A stretch of 64,000 nt of DNA, from NCBI RefSeq assembly GCF_014647435.1, contig NZ_BMPE01000002.1, positions 310,001 through 374,000 on the forward strand. Direction: 5' to 3'. The position numbers and the translations under genes are program-made. The notes below the pieces were generated by a model that saw nothing but the letters and a program-made list of their open reading frames with translations, did not search any database and was not told where the DNA came from. The stretch is from Deinococcus radiotolerans. GTDB taxonomy: Bacteria > Deinococcota > Deinococci > Deinococcales > Deinococcaceae. Positions 9,328-17,276 of this stretch are shown piece after piece; the first letter of the stretch is position 1, and every line of letters starts with the position of its first letter.

Positions 9328-9525
9328 TCAGCCGTCCTCGTCGGTGGGTTCCTGCGCCGGGTGATCCTGCGGGCGGAAGCGGGCGTGACTGTCCGTGGGG
9401 GAGAGGTTCTCCCGCTCGGCCGCCTGCGGGCCGGTGTCCAGTCCGCTGATCAGCACCTCGCCCGTGGTGCTGACGGCCGGGGCGGAAGTCGAGGTCGCTG
9501 GAGCCGTCCCGTCACGTTGAGTCAT
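9328..9525 (-). CDS. Small conserved-looking acidic/hydrophilic protein
   Basis: 65 residues, Thr/Ser/Ala-rich start and charged tail ending EPTDEDG; no membrane segment and no recognised domain. The start at 9525 is chosen because TATGCT lies exactly 7 nt upstream (leaderless pattern); a longer form would run into the nucleotidyltransferase gene. GC3-biased codon use supports real coding, but with no family to compare this remains tentative. Confidence 0.55.
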   Translation of the reverse strand: MTQRDGTAPATSTSAPAVSTTGEVLISGLDTGPQAAERENLSPTDSHARFRPQDHPAQEPTDEDG

Positions 9526-9532
9526 ACCCCCG

Positions 9533-9538
9533 AGCATA
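9533..9538 (-). promoter_or_regulatory. -10 box of the 65-residue protein gene
   Basis: TATGCT, 7 nt before the ATG at 9525. Confidence 0.5.
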
Positions 9539-9598
9539 CGTCCGGGGGGCGCGCGGCGGGTGTGGGGACGCTCAAGGGCAGGGGCGCGCCGCTTGGGG

Positions 9599-10645
9599 TC
9601 ACATGCGCATGACGCTGCGGTCGCCAATGACCATCTGCAGGCCGGTGTCGCTGGGCGCGGTGATCAGGGCGTGCCGCCCGATGAGGCTGCGGTGAATCGG
9701 CCGGGCCGGGTGCAGGACGCGGGCGAACTCGTCGATCAGGCTGACCGTGACCTGCGCGCTGTCCACGCGGGCGTGCGCGCCCACACTCACGAATGGTCCC
9801 AGCGTCGCACCGCGCACCACGGCGTGCGGCCCGATCCACACCGGTCCCTGGATGACGCTGTCTTCCACCAGGGCGCCCGCCTCGATCACGACGGGGCCCT
9901 GCACGGTGCTGCGTTCCACCCGGCCGTCCGTGCAGGGAGTCAGGTGCCTCAGGTAGTGACTGTTCGCGGTCAGCAGGTCGTCGGGGGCGCCCGCGTCGCT
10001 CCAGAAGCCCTTGAATTCCACGGCGCGCACCTGCCCGCCCTGCGCGAGCAGCGCCGTGAGCGCCTGCGGGAACTCGATCTCGCCGCGGGTGCTGTGCGGC
10101 AGGTCTTCGAGCACGTCAATCAGGCCGGGTTTGAAGCTGAACACGCCGCACGCGGCGAGGTTGCCCTCGGGCGTACGGGGTTTTTCCACCAGCCGCAGCA
10201 GGCGCCCGGACTTGACGACCGCCACGCCGTACGCCTGCGGGTTCGGGACTTCCTTCACGCCGATCACGGCGTCCCCGTAGCGCAGCGCGGTGACCAGGGG
10301 CGTCAGGGCGTCCTCGAACAGGTTGTCCCCCAGGTACAGCAGGGTGGAACTGCCCTCCAGGAAGTGCCGGGCGGTCAGCACGGCGTGCCCAGTCCCCAGC
10401 GGGTCGTACTGGCGGATGAACGTCAGGTGCCCGCTGTGTTGCGTGGCGTCGCGCAGGTCCTGCTCGCTGGACGGGCTGGTCACAATCCCGATGTCCTGCA
10501 CGCCCGCGTCACGCAGCGCTTGCACGGCTCGCGCGATGATCGGGACGCCCGCGACCGGCATGGCGTGCTTGGGCCGCGTGGCACTCAGGGGCAGCAGGCG
10601 GCTGCCGCGCCCGGCGGCCAGGATCAGGCCCTTCACGGTCGGCAC
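9599..10645 (-). CDS. Sugar-1-phosphate nucleotidyltransferase, glucose-1-phosphate thymidylyltransferase-like
   Basis: 348 residues. The N-terminal nucleotidyltransferase domain has the signature LILAAGRGSRLLPLS..RPKHAMPV at about residues 7-30 and LGDNLFED near 103; a left-handed beta-helix-like C-terminal part (about 240-348) carries repeated hexapeptides. It resembles long RmlA-type enzymes that make dTDP-glucose from dTTP and glucose-1-phosphate for surface-sugar synthesis; UDP-glucose or another NDP-sugar is possible. No other sugar pathway genes are adjacent. The start is GTG at 10645; TATACT at 10696-10691 would give a leader of about 40 nt. Confidence 0.85.
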   Translation of the reverse strand: MPTVKGLILAAGRGSRLLPLSATRPKHAMPVAGVPIIARAVQALRDAGVQDIGIVTSPSSEQDLRDATQHSGHLTFIRQYDPLGTGHAVLTARHFLEGSSTLLYLGDNLFEDALTPLVTALRYGDAVIGVKEVPNPQAYGVAVVKSGRLLRLVEKPRTPEGNLAACGVFSFKPGLIDVLEDLPHSTRGEIEFPQALTALLAQGGQVRAVEFKGFWSDAGAPDDLLTANSHYLRHLTPCTDGRVERSTVQGPVVIEAGALVEDSVIQGPVWIGPHAVVRGATLGPFVSVGAHARVDSAQVTVSLIDEFARVLHPARPIHRSLIGRHALITAPSDTGLQMVIGDRSVMRM

Positions 10646-10690
10646 CGGGGGCTGGCTGAGGGTCGGGGAGCGGTCATGGGCGGTGCGGGA

Positions 10691-10696
10691 AGTATA
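10691..10696 (-). promoter_or_regulatory. -10 box of the nucleotidyltransferase gene
   Basis: TATACT, a near-consensus -10, about 46 nt upstream of the GTG start. The leader contains an out-of-frame ATG that opens a 14-codon reading frame overlapping the start region. Confidence 0.45.
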
Positions 10697-10760
10697 CGGG
10701 CCGCGCGGGGCGCCGACCGGTTCAGGGCATGCAGCGGTGAGGGGCGGTGCATGCGGCGCA

Positions 10761-11708
10761 TCAGCGGTTCAGGGCGTCGCCCAGCGCTTCCGCGAAGGCG
10801 TCCTCGTCGTCCAGCCACGGGTAGTGCCCGGCGTCAAGGACAGTCACGTCCGCGTCCGCGAGGTCCGCCACCCACTGCACCTGCTCGGGGTAACTCGTGC
10901 GGTCGTGCGCGCCGGCAATCACGAACACCGGGCGGCGCAGTTCGGCCAGGAACGGCGGGTACTCGAACTCCCACAGGCCCTGATTCACCAGCGCCTCCTG
11001 CACCTCGCCCCCGCCGATCAGCTGCCCCTCGGCGTCACTGAATTCCAGGTGCATGCGGCTGGCGTGATCCCTGAACTGCAGCGCGTTCAGCAGGTCGCGG
11101 GCGTTCAGCAGCGCGAAGGCCGCCTCGATCCGCGCGCCGCCCACCGCCGGGTGCTGCCCCTCGGGCGCCGCGGCGCGCAGCTCATCGGCCGGGTCCGTGA
11201 AGGGCGCGCCGCGGCGGGCGCTGGCTTCCTCCAGCAGCGTGCGGGCCAGGTCCGGGAAGTGCACCCAGGGGTTCACGGTGATCACGCGCGAGGTGCGGGT
11301 AGGGTGGCGGCGGGCGTACTCCAGCGCGATCAGCGCGCCGAACCCGTGTCCGAGCGGCACGATCTGCTCGACGTCCAGGAAGTCGCGCAGCGCCTCGACA
11401 TCCGCCACGAGCGTGTCGAGATCCAGCGTGTCGGCCCCCTGCTCGGTGTCCTCCAGGGCGCCGCTGCGGCCCGAGCCGCGCTGGTCGAGGAACACCACCT
11501 GCCGCTCGATGCGGTCCCCGAACAGCGCCTGAAAGGAGTAACTGTTGTAGCCGGGGCCGCCGTGCAGGAACACGATGGGCGGCTCGCCGGGTTCGCCCTG
11601 CACCTCGAAATGCAGGTCCGCGCCGTTCAGGCGCTCGAAGTACACGCCGTCCGCGCCGTTGAATTCCGCGTTCATGAAGTCAGGGTCATCTGCGTTCGGG
11701 CCGGTCAT
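10761..11708 (-). CDS. Proline iminopeptidase-like alpha/beta-hydrolase lacking the nucleophile Ser
   Basis: 315 residues, alpha/beta-hydrolase of the peptidase S33 / proline iminopeptidase type. The oxyanion-hole segment FLHGGPGYNS and DQRGSGRS are intact, as are the acid (GAHDR) and base (DAGHYPW) positions near the C-terminus. The nucleophile elbow, however, reads PLGHGFGA, with Gly (codon GGG) where the catalytic Ser should be. It may therefore be catalytically dead or use another chemistry. The start at 11708 is favoured over the ATG at 11717 because TAGAAT lies exactly 7 nt upstream and overlaps that earlier ATG. Confidence 0.85.
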   Translation of the reverse strand: MTGPNADDPDFMNAEFNGADGVYFERLNGADLHFEVQGEPGEPPIVFLHGGPGYNSYSFQALFGDRIERQVVFLDQRGSGRSGALEDTEQGADTLDLDTLVADVEALRDFLDVEQIVPLGHGFGALIALEYARRHPTRTSRVITVNPWVHFPDLARTLLEEASARRGAPFTDPADELRAAAPEGQHPAVGGARIEAAFALLNARDLLNALQFRDHASRMHLEFSDAEGQLIGGGEVQEALVNQGLWEFEYPPFLAELRRPVFVIAGAHDRTSYPEQVQWVADLADADVTVLDAGHYPWLDDEDAFAEALGDALNR

Positions 11709-11715
11709 GCGCGCC

Positions 11716-11721
11716 ATTCTA
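11716..11721 (-). promoter_or_regulatory. -10 box of the hydrolase-like gene
   Basis: TAGAAT on the minus strand, 7 nt before the ATG at 11708. Confidence 0.55.
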
Positions 11722-11776
11722 GGCGGGCTGCGCCAGAAGGGGCGGCAACGTGGCCCACGGTTGCCTTGAACACTGC

Positions 11777-11782
11777 TACCCT
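11777..11782 (+). promoter_or_regulatory. -10 box of the 93-residue protein gene
   Basis: TACCCT, 6 nt before the ATG at 11789. Confidence 0.5.
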
Positions 11783-11788
11783 GCGCGC

Positions 11789-12070
11789 ATGACCGCAGAT
11801 GATCAGGACGTGCAGGGCGTGGCCTTCACCCTGGACGGCGTGGATGACCTGACCTTCACGCGCATCCTGCGGGACGTGCTGCGCGACCCCATCTTCGCGC
11901 GGCCCCTACAGGTGCAGGCGCAGGAACCCCGCGCCGGGCAGCCCGCGCGCCTGATTGTGGCCTTCCGGCCTGAGGATCGTGAGCGGGCCATCAGCGCCAC
12001 GCAGCGCCTGAAAACCGTACTGCTGCGCTTCGGGGTTCAGGTGGACAGCATTCACGTGCCCGGCCGCTGA
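11789..12070 (+). CDS. Conserved-type hypothetical protein, 93 residues
   Basis: Cytoplasmic protein with no signal or membrane segment; alternating beta/alpha pattern (VAFTLDGVDDLTFTRILRDVL then LIVAFRPEDRERAISATQRLKTVLLRFGVQVDSIHV) suggests a small alpha/beta fold with a strand-helix-strand C-terminal half. Not recognised. A monocistronic gene with its own leaderless promoter, 171 bp before the OmpR-type regulator. The ATG at 11789 is chosen by the TACCCT spacing. Confidence 0.7.
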   Translation: MTADDQDVQGVAFTLDGVDDLTFTRILRDVLRDPIFARPLQVQAQEPRAGQPARLIVAFRPEDRERAISATQRLKTVLLRFGVQVDSIHVPGR

Positions 12071-12241
12071 CAGGCTGTTAAAGAACCATAAACAGCGCCT
12101 TTCCCCGAACTGGACACGGCGCGCCCTACGATGAGCCGGAATACAGGGCGCACTCTGGCCCCAGCGCCGCGCAAGGTGTCCCGCAACCCGGGGTACCCCG
12201 AGCGCCCCGCTCGTCGGGGCTGAGGAGATTGAACAGTCACT

Positions 12242-12910
12242 ATGGAGCAACGCATTCTGCTAATCGAGGACAACCCGGATATTACCCGCGTGGTGCAGTA
12301 CGAGCTGGAACAGGCCGGGTACCGCGTACTGGCCGCCCCGGACGGCGTGACCGGCCTGACAGCCGCGCGCGAACACAGCCCCGACCTGGTCATCCTGGAC
12401 CTGGGCCTGCCCGACTTCGACGGCGCGGAGATTGCCCGGCGCCTGCGCAAGACCAGCAGCGTGCCCATCATCATCCTGACAGCCATGGACGCCGTGGACC
12501 GCAAGGTCAACCTGCTGGAAGCCGGCGCGGACGACTACATGACCAAACCCTTCCACCCGGAAGAACTCGTGGCGCGCGTGAAGGTGCAGCTGCGCCACCA
12601 GCAGCACGGCGAGGTCATCAGCATCGGGCCGCTGGAAATCCACCCGCAGAAGCGCCTGTGCCACTACAACGGGCACGAGGTGCGGCTGTCCCCCAAGGAG
12701 TTCGACCTGCTGACCTTCCTGGCCCGTCAGCCCGGCCGCGTGTACTCTCGCCAGGAGATCGAACGCGAGGTCTGGAACGGCGAGCTGCCCAGCAACAGCA
12801 ACGTCGTGGACGTGCACATGGCGAACATGCGCGCCAAGCTGCGCGACCTCGACGGGTACGGCATCATTCGCACCGTGCGCGGCATCGGGTACGCCCTGAA
12901 AACCCCCTGA
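12242..12910 (+). CDS. OmpR-family response regulator
   Basis: 222 residues: receiver domain (1-115; acidic pair E9/D10, phospho-acceptor D53 in VILDLGLPDFDG, Lys in YMTKPF) and a C-terminal winged helix (about 128-220; RLSPKEFDLLTFLARQPG, VDVHMANMRAKL, IRTVRGIGYAL). It binds promoter DNA when phosphorylated. No kinase is adjacent, so it is an orphan regulator here. Deinococcus has several such orphans, some in the radiation response; which ortholog this is cannot be settled by eye. GAGGAG lies about 14 nt before the ATG, longer than usual, and a GC hairpin (12206-12220) precedes it in the 5' region. Confidence 0.93.
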   Translation: MEQRILLIEDNPDITRVVQYELEQAGYRVLAAPDGVTGLTAAREHSPDLVILDLGLPDFDGAEIARRLRKTSSVPIIILTAMDAVDRKVNLLEAGADDYMTKPFHPEELVARVKVQLRHQQHGEVISIGPLEIHPQKRLCHYNGHEVRLSPKEFDLLTFLARQPGRVYSRQEIEREVWNGELPSNSNVVDVHMANMRAKLRDLDGYGIIRTVRGIGYALKTP

Positions 12911-12922
12911 ACCGCAGCACAG

Positions 12923-12954
12923 ACGGCGGACGCTCCAGCTGAGGCGTCCGCCGT
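12923..12954. terminator. Convergent terminator hairpin
   Basis: ACGGCGGACGC / GCGTCCGCCGT, 11-bp perfect stem, loop 10 nt, between the regulator and the convergent esterase gene. Confidence 0.65.
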
Positions 12955-12967
12955 GTCGTCTGTCCCC

Positions 12968-13972
12968 TCAGCGGCCCTGGAGGTACAGGAATGCCTCGGG
13001 CAGCGCCTCGCGCCACGTCACCCAGTTGTGCCCGCTGGGGTACTCCCGGTACTGGTGATCCAGCCCCAGGTCCGCGAACAGGCCCGCCATGCGGCGGTTC
13101 GGGCCGGTCAGCCACTCCAGCGTCCCGGTATCCAGGCTGGTCGTCAGGTGCGTGGGCGGGTTCGCGCGCAGTTCGTCCAGCAGCCACTCGCCCGCCGTGG
13201 TCGTGTCGATCACGCCCTCTCGCGTCGCGCCGGGCCGCGCGATGAACGCCCCACTGTGACTCGCCACCCGGGCGAACAGCTCCGGGTGGCGCGCCCCCAG
13301 GAACAGGCTGGTCAGGCCGCCCAGACTCGCGCCCCACAGGCCCCGCACGGACGCCTCCACCAGTTCACCCTCCACGCGCGGCATCACCTCGGTCGTCAGG
13401 AAGTCCAGGTACCGGGGGTTCAGGTAGTACTCCTCGTTCCGGTCCCCCGGTTCCACGAACACCAGCGCGGCGCCCGGCGCCAGCCCGGCCTCTGCGGCGC
13501 GGTCCATCACGTCCCCCAGCTTCCCGGTGCGGTAGAACGCCACGCCGTCCTGCACGTAGTACACCGGCAGCGGCCCGCCCGCGTACCCGTGCGGGGTGTA
13601 CACGATCACCCGCCGCGTCCCGGGGAATACCGTACCCTCCCAGGTCAGGCGGTGCGCCGTGCCCTTCAGGGTCGCGTCGGGCATCTGCCACAGCGGGTGC
13701 CGCGCGTACGCGCCCACCACCGCCGCGCGCGGGTACGGCCACCACGGATTCAGGGACCGCTGCGCGTTGTCCGGGTCCGCGAACGCCTCACCCGCGGCGT
13801 CCACCCACGCGTACTCCACCCACGCCCCCCGCGGCAACCGCAACCGCAGCGGCACGCCGTCCACCACGGGAATCGGTTCGCGCTTGCGCCAGTCCGTCAC
13901 GTCCCCGATCAAGCCCACCGCGCCCGCCGGAGGCGAGAACGTCACCCACTGCCCATCCACCGAAACAGCCAT
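12968..13972 (-). CDS. Esterase of the enterochelin-esterase (Fes/IroE-like) family
   Basis: 334 residues. The N-terminal part (1-95) resembles a carbohydrate-binding/immunoglobulin-like module (FSPPAGAVGLIGDVTDWRK), followed by an esterase alpha/beta-hydrolase domain with nucleophile in WGASLGGLTSLF (about residue 215) and a His near the C-terminus in YPSGHNWVTW. There is no signal peptide, so it is cytoplasmic, as in Fes-type enzymes. The family cleaves siderophore and other esters; no siderophore genes are adjacent, so the substrate is open. Leaderless start supported by TACACT 7 nt upstream. Confidence 0.88.
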   Translation of the reverse strand: MAVSVDGQWVTFSPPAGAVGLIGDVTDWRKREPIPVVDGVPLRLRLPRGAWVEYAWVDAAGEAFADPDNAQRSLNPWWPYPRAAVVGAYARHPLWQMPDATLKGTAHRLTWEGTVFPGTRRVIVYTPHGYAGGPLPVYYVQDGVAFYRTGKLGDVMDRAAEAGLAPGAALVFVEPGDRNEEYYLNPRYLDFLTTEVMPRVEGELVEASVRGLWGASLGGLTSLFLGARHPELFARVASHSGAFIARPGATREGVIDTTTAGEWLLDELRANPPTHLTTSLDTGTLEWLTGPNRRMAGLFADLGLDHQYREYPSGHNWVTWREALPEAFLYLQGR

Positions 13973-13979
13973 GCCCGCA

Positions 13980-13985
13980 AGTGTA
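13980..13985 (-). promoter_or_regulatory. -10 box of the esterase gene
   Basis: TACACT, 7 nt before the ATG at 13972. Confidence 0.55.
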
Positions 13986-14071
13986 CGGCCGGGTGAGGCT
14001 GGGCAGTGGAGTGTCGCTCGTGCAGTGGGCGTGGCCTAGAGGCTGGCCGGAGAGACCTGTTGGATCACCTG

Positions 14072-14108
14072 AGCGTGGGCGGGCGTGCAGGTCACGCCCG
14101 CCCACGCT
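14072..14108 (-). terminator. Strong hairpin after the acyl-CoA ligase gene
   Basis: 16-bp perfect stem (14072-14087 with 14093-14108) and a 5-nt loop, beginning 14 nt past the stop codon; no T run. Confidence 0.6.
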
Positions 14109-14122
14109 CTGCCTCCCGGTGC

Positions 14123-15826
14123 TTACTCGCTGCGGTCGGGCGCGGCAGGCGTCACGAGGCCCTGCGTGCTGCTGTAGCTGCGGTACTGGTCACGCAGTTC
14201 GCGCTTGAGGATCTTGCCGGTCGCGCCGATGGGAATGCTGTCGGTCACGACGGTCGCGTCGGGCAGCCACCACTTCGCGAAGCGGGGCGCGATGAAGCTG
14301 ATCAGTTCGTCGTGCGTGACGCTCTGGCCGGGCTTGGGCGTCACGACCGCCAGGGGCCGCTCGTCCCACTTGGGGTCGTCCATGGCGATCACGGCGCACA
14401 GGTTCACGGCCGGGTGGGCCATGATCGCGTTTTCCAGGTCCACGGAGCTGATCCACTCGCCGCCACTCTTGATGAGGTCCTTGGCACGGTCCTGGATGTG
14501 CATGTACCCGCGCTCGTCCAGCGTGGCGATGTCGCCCGTGTCGAACCACTGCTGGCCGTCCAGGTCGAAGAAGTTGCTCTGGCCCTCGCCCTTGAAGTAG
14601 CTGCTGGCCACCCACGGCCCACGGATGATCAGGCGGCCCATGGTCTTCCCGTCATGCGGTAGGCGCGCGCCCTGGTCGTCCAGGACGTCCAGCTCGATCA
14701 GCGGGACGGTGCGGCCCTGCTTGGCGCGCAGGGTGAAGCCCTCGTCGCTGGTGGGGTCCACGCCGTACGGGACGCCGCTGGCGGTGCCCAGCGGGTGGGT
14801 CTCGGTCATGCCCCAGGCCTGGAGCAGCGCCAGGTTGTGGCGGGTCTGGAAGGCGCGGATCATCGCCTCGGGCGCGGCGCTGCCCCCCACGATCAGGCGC
14901 TCCAGGCCGCCAAGCTGGTACGGCTCCCCGGCCTGCGCGGCGCGGTCCAGTTCGGCCAGCAGGCCCATCCAGATGGTGGGCACGCCCGCCGTGATCGTCA
15001 CCTCCTCGTCCTGGAGGAGCGTGGCGACGCTGCGGCCGTCCGCGAACACCCCGGCGTACACCTGCTTGGCGCCGTACATGGCGCAGGTGTACGGCAGGCC
15101 CCAGGCGTTCACGTGGAACATCGGCACGATCGGCAGGACACTGTCGGCCTCGCCGACGTTCAGGGCGTCCTTCGGGGCGCTGGCCAGCGAGTGCAGCACC
15201 GTGCTGCGGTGCGTGTACACGACACCCTTGGGGTTGCCGGTGGTGCCGCTCGTGTAGCACATGGCGGCCGCGTCCCGCTCGTCCAGGTCGGGGTAGCGGG
15301 CCAGGGGCCCGCTCTCCTGCACGAAGGTGTCGTAATCGTGCACGCCGGGCAGCGGGATGGGCTGCGGCGTGGGGCCCAGCACGAAGATGTGCTCCAGGTG
15401 CGGGCAGCCGGCCCTGATGGTGGGGATCATCGCGGCGAACACGTTCTCGATCAGCAGGACCCGGTCCTCGGCGTGATTCAGGATCCAGCAGATCTGCTCC
15501 GGGTGCAGGCGGATGTTCACGGTGTGCAGCACCAGCCCCGCGCTGGGCACGCCCAGGTACGCCTCCAGGTGCCGGAAGGAGTTCACAGCCAGCGTCGCCA
15601 CGCGGTCACCCTTCGTGAGGCCCAGGCCCAGCAGGCCCCCCGCGAGGCGCTGGGCGCGGTCGGCGACCTGCCCGTACGTCGTGCGGTGCTTGTGCGGCAC
15701 GGGGTTGCCGTGCTCGTCCCGTCCGGCCACGAGGAGGCTGACGACCTCGCGCCCGGCGTACTGCGTGCGGATGCGTTCCAGAATGGTCGGCACGGTCAGT
15801 TGAACGTCCATCATGTTGCCCTGCAT
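14123..15826 (-). CDS. Long-chain fatty-acid-CoA ligase-like AMP-binding enzyme
   Basis: 567 residues from the ATG at 15826. Adenylate-forming enzyme activating a carboxylic acid to its CoA thioester. Signatures: MCYTSGTTGNPKGVVYTHRS near residue 185, FDTGDIA near 430, the hinge DLIKSGGEWISS, and the C-terminal catalytic Lys in GATGKILKREL. It most resembles medium/long-chain acyl-CoA synthetases in beta-oxidation; chain length is uncertain. GGAGG stands 5 nt before this ATG, so the GTG two codons upstream is not preferred. It sits near an enoyl-CoA hydratase gene, consistent with fatty-acid or aryl-acid degradation. Confidence 0.9.
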   Translation of the reverse strand: MQGNMMDVQLTVPTILERIRTQYAGREVVSLLVAGRDEHGNPVPHKHRTTYGQVADRAQRLAGGLLGLGLTKGDRVATLAVNSFRHLEAYLGVPSAGLVLHTVNIRLHPEQICWILNHAEDRVLLIENVFAAMIPTIRAGCPHLEHIFVLGPTPQPIPLPGVHDYDTFVQESGPLARYPDLDERDAAAMCYTSGTTGNPKGVVYTHRSTVLHSLASAPKDALNVGEADSVLPIVPMFHVNAWGLPYTCAMYGAKQVYAGVFADGRSVATLLQDEEVTITAGVPTIWMGLLAELDRAAQAGEPYQLGGLERLIVGGSAAPEAMIRAFQTRHNLALLQAWGMTETHPLGTASGVPYGVDPTSDEGFTLRAKQGRTVPLIELDVLDDQGARLPHDGKTMGRLIIRGPWVASSYFKGEGQSNFFDLDGQQWFDTGDIATLDERGYMHIQDRAKDLIKSGGEWISSVDLENAIMAHPAVNLCAVIAMDDPKWDERPLAVVTPKPGQSVTHDELISFIAPRFAKWWLPDATVVTDSIPIGATGKILKRELRDQYRSYSSTQGLVTPAAPDRSE

Positions 15827-15854
15827 GAACACCTCCGTGATGAGCCCTGGGCGC

Positions 15855-15893
15855 GGTGACGGTTCACCGCCGGGCCCACCGGTTCACTGTGAA
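15855..15893 (-). promoter_or_regulatory. Two inverted repeats in the acyl-CoA ligase 5' leader
   Basis: GGTGA-cggt-TCACC (15855-15868) and TTCAC-t-GTGAA (15883-15893) lie just downstream of the -10 at 15901-15906. Both share a GGTTCAC core. Position and symmetry suit a repressor such as a TetR- or GntR-type fatty-acid regulator; the regulator itself is not in the window. Confidence 0.4.
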
Positions 15894-15900
15894 TGCCGGA

Positions 15901-15906
15901 AGTATA
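15901..15906 (-). promoter_or_regulatory. -10 box of the acyl-CoA ligase gene
   Basis: TATACT preceded by an AT-rich stretch; transcript would have a leader of about 65-70 nt with a strong RBS. Confidence 0.5.
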
Positions 15907-15968
15907 GAAAAAATTGAACCCGGATCAGTCAGCCGGGGCACGCACCTCCAGCGCGGCCCGCGGCGCGC

Positions 15969-16379
15969 TCAGGTGAGGGAGCGGTCCTGGCCCAGCAGGT
16001 ACAGTTCCAGGATCTGCACGGCGGCCGCCTCGTCCTCGTCCTGCGCGCCTAGGTCGCGGGCGCGGCGGGTGGTGAAGCGCTCATCCTGGTAGATCACGCG
16101 GTAGCCCTTCTCGGTCAGGACCCGCCCGAAGGCCTGCACGCGGTCCGCGCTGGGACTCTGGGCGCCGTCGGTCCGCAGCGGCAACCCCAGCACGAGCTGC
16201 TGCGCGCCGGTCTCCTCGACTTTCAGGCGCACGGCCTTCAGGTCCAGCGGCAGGCGCTTGCGGTCCACGCTGCCACGCCCGAACGCCAGTCGCCCGGTGC
16301 TGACCGCGAAGCCGATGCGGTGCTTGCTGACGTCCAGCGCCAGCGTGGTCGGCAGCGGATCGGGGGTGGGGACGCTCAT
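15969..16379 (-). CDS. ruvX: Putative Holliday junction resolvase RuvX/YqgF
   Basis: 136 residues, normal for the family. RNase H-like fold with LALDVSKHRIGFAVS (first Asp of the active site), VLGLPLRTDGAQSPSADRV, and the C-terminal DERFTTRRA, as in YqgF. Implicated in 16S rRNA processing and/or Holliday junction resolution in the cytoplasm. A long upstream in-frame extension is antisense to the enoyl-CoA hydratase gene and is rejected; the ATG at 16379 has TACACT 7 nt upstream. Confidence 0.92.
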   Translation of the reverse strand: MSVPTPDPLPTTLALDVSKHRIGFAVSTGRLAFGRGSVDRKRLPLDLKAVRLKVEETGAQQLVLGLPLRTDGAQSPSADRVQAFGRVLTEKGYRVIYQDERFTTRRARDLGAQDEDEAAAVQILELYLLGQDRSLT

Positions 16380-16386
16380 GCGCCGG

Positions 16387-16392
16387 AGTGTA
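16387..16392 (-). promoter_or_regulatory. -10 box of ruvX
   Basis: TACACT, 7 nt before the ATG at 16379; back to back with the plus-strand box at 16421. Confidence 0.55.
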
Positions 16393-16420
16393 GCAGCCCC
16401 CAGCGGGGCCAAACGCGCGT

Positions 16421-16426
16421 TAGGCT
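16421..16426 (+). promoter_or_regulatory. -10 box of the enoyl-CoA hydratase gene
   Basis: TAGGCT, 7 nt before the ATG at 16434. Confidence 0.55.
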
Positions 16427-16433
16427 GGTGGGC

Positions 16434-17219
16434 ATGAGCGAAGCCGTGATCACCGAAACCACCCAGGCCGGGGTGCGCACCCTGACCCTGAACCGCCCGG
16501 ACAAACTGAACGCCGCGAACGACGCCCTGCTGCTCGCACTGACGGACGCCCTGCGCCGCGCCGACACGGAAGACAACGTGCGCGTGGTCGTCATCACCGG
16601 CGCCGGGCGGGGCTTCTGCGCCGGGCAGGACCTGGGCGACGTGTCGGGCCGCGACATGACCTTTACCGAGCACCTGAACCACACCTACAACCCCCTGATC
16701 CGCACCATCCGCACCCTGAGTAAACCCGTGATCAGCGCCGTGAACGGCGTCGCGGCGGGCGCCGGGGCCAGCCTCGCCCTGGCCGGGGACCTGCGGCTCT
16801 GGGCGCAGTCGGCCAGCCTGATCGAGGTGTTCTCGAACATCGCCCTGGTGCCGGATTCGGGCAGCACGTGGTTCCTGCCGCGCCTCGTGGGGTACCACCG
16901 CGCTTTTGAACTCATGGCGCTCGCCGAACGCGTCCGGTCCGAGGACGCCCTGCGCCTGGGCCTGTGCGAGCAGGTGTTCCCCGACGAGACCTTCCGGGCG
17001 GACGTGCAGGCCTACGCCGAGCGGCTCGCGGCGCGCCCCGCGAACGCCCTGAAACTCACGAAGCAGGCGCTGGTGTTCGCGCAGACCCACACGCTGGACG
17101 AGGCGCTGGATCAGGAGGCCGCCCTGCAACAGATTGCCGGTGATCACTGGGAGCACGAGGAAGGCGTCACGGCCTTTAAGGAGAAGCGCCCCGCCCAGTT
17201 CATCCGCGGCGCCCAGTAA
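16434..17219 (+). CDS. Enoyl-CoA hydratase/isomerase, PaaG-like
   Basis: 261 residues, crotonase fold. LNRPDKLNA at the N-terminus, GAGRGFCAGQDL near 60-72, the CoA oxyanion-hole VNGVAAGAGASLALAGDL, and IALVPDSGSTWFLPRLVGY, where the Asp matches the catalytic acid of PaaG-type 2-(1,2-epoxyphenylacetyl)-CoA isomerases. It could equally serve general beta-oxidation. It stands alone with its own promoter, near the divergent acyl-CoA ligase (separated by ruvX); no other phenylacetate genes are seen. Confidence 0.9.
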   Translation: MSEAVITETTQAGVRTLTLNRPDKLNAANDALLLALTDALRRADTEDNVRVVVITGAGRGFCAGQDLGDVSGRDMTFTEHLNHTYNPLIRTIRTLSKPVISAVNGVAAGAGASLALAGDLRLWAQSASLIEVFSNIALVPDSGSTWFLPRLVGYHRAFELMALAERVRSEDALRLGLCEQVFPDETFRADVQAYAERLAARPANALKLTKQALVFAQTHTLDEALDQEAALQQIAGDHWEHEEGVTAFKEKRPAQFIRGAQ

Positions 17220-17233
17220 AAGCGGGACAGGAA

Positions 17234-17261
17234 CGCGGGCCGCTCTGATCGGCGGCCCGCG
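17234..17261. terminator. Convergent terminator hairpin
   Basis: CGCGGGCCG / CGGCCCGCG, 9-bp perfect stem, 10-nt loop, with a CTTGCTTT tail on the plus strand. Confidence 0.6.
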
Positions 17262-17276
17262 CTTGCTTTCCGGGGA

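Noticed and set aside
12229..12942. Alternative plus-frame ORF over the OmpR-type regulator
   Set aside because: Frame-shifted reading of the same gene; Arg/Pro/His-rich, while the regulator frame has complete REC and winged-helix motifs.
16380..17156. 260-codon upstream extension of ruvX
   Set aside because: Lies antisense over the enoyl-CoA hydratase gene; the family N-terminus and a leaderless promoter fix the start at 16379.
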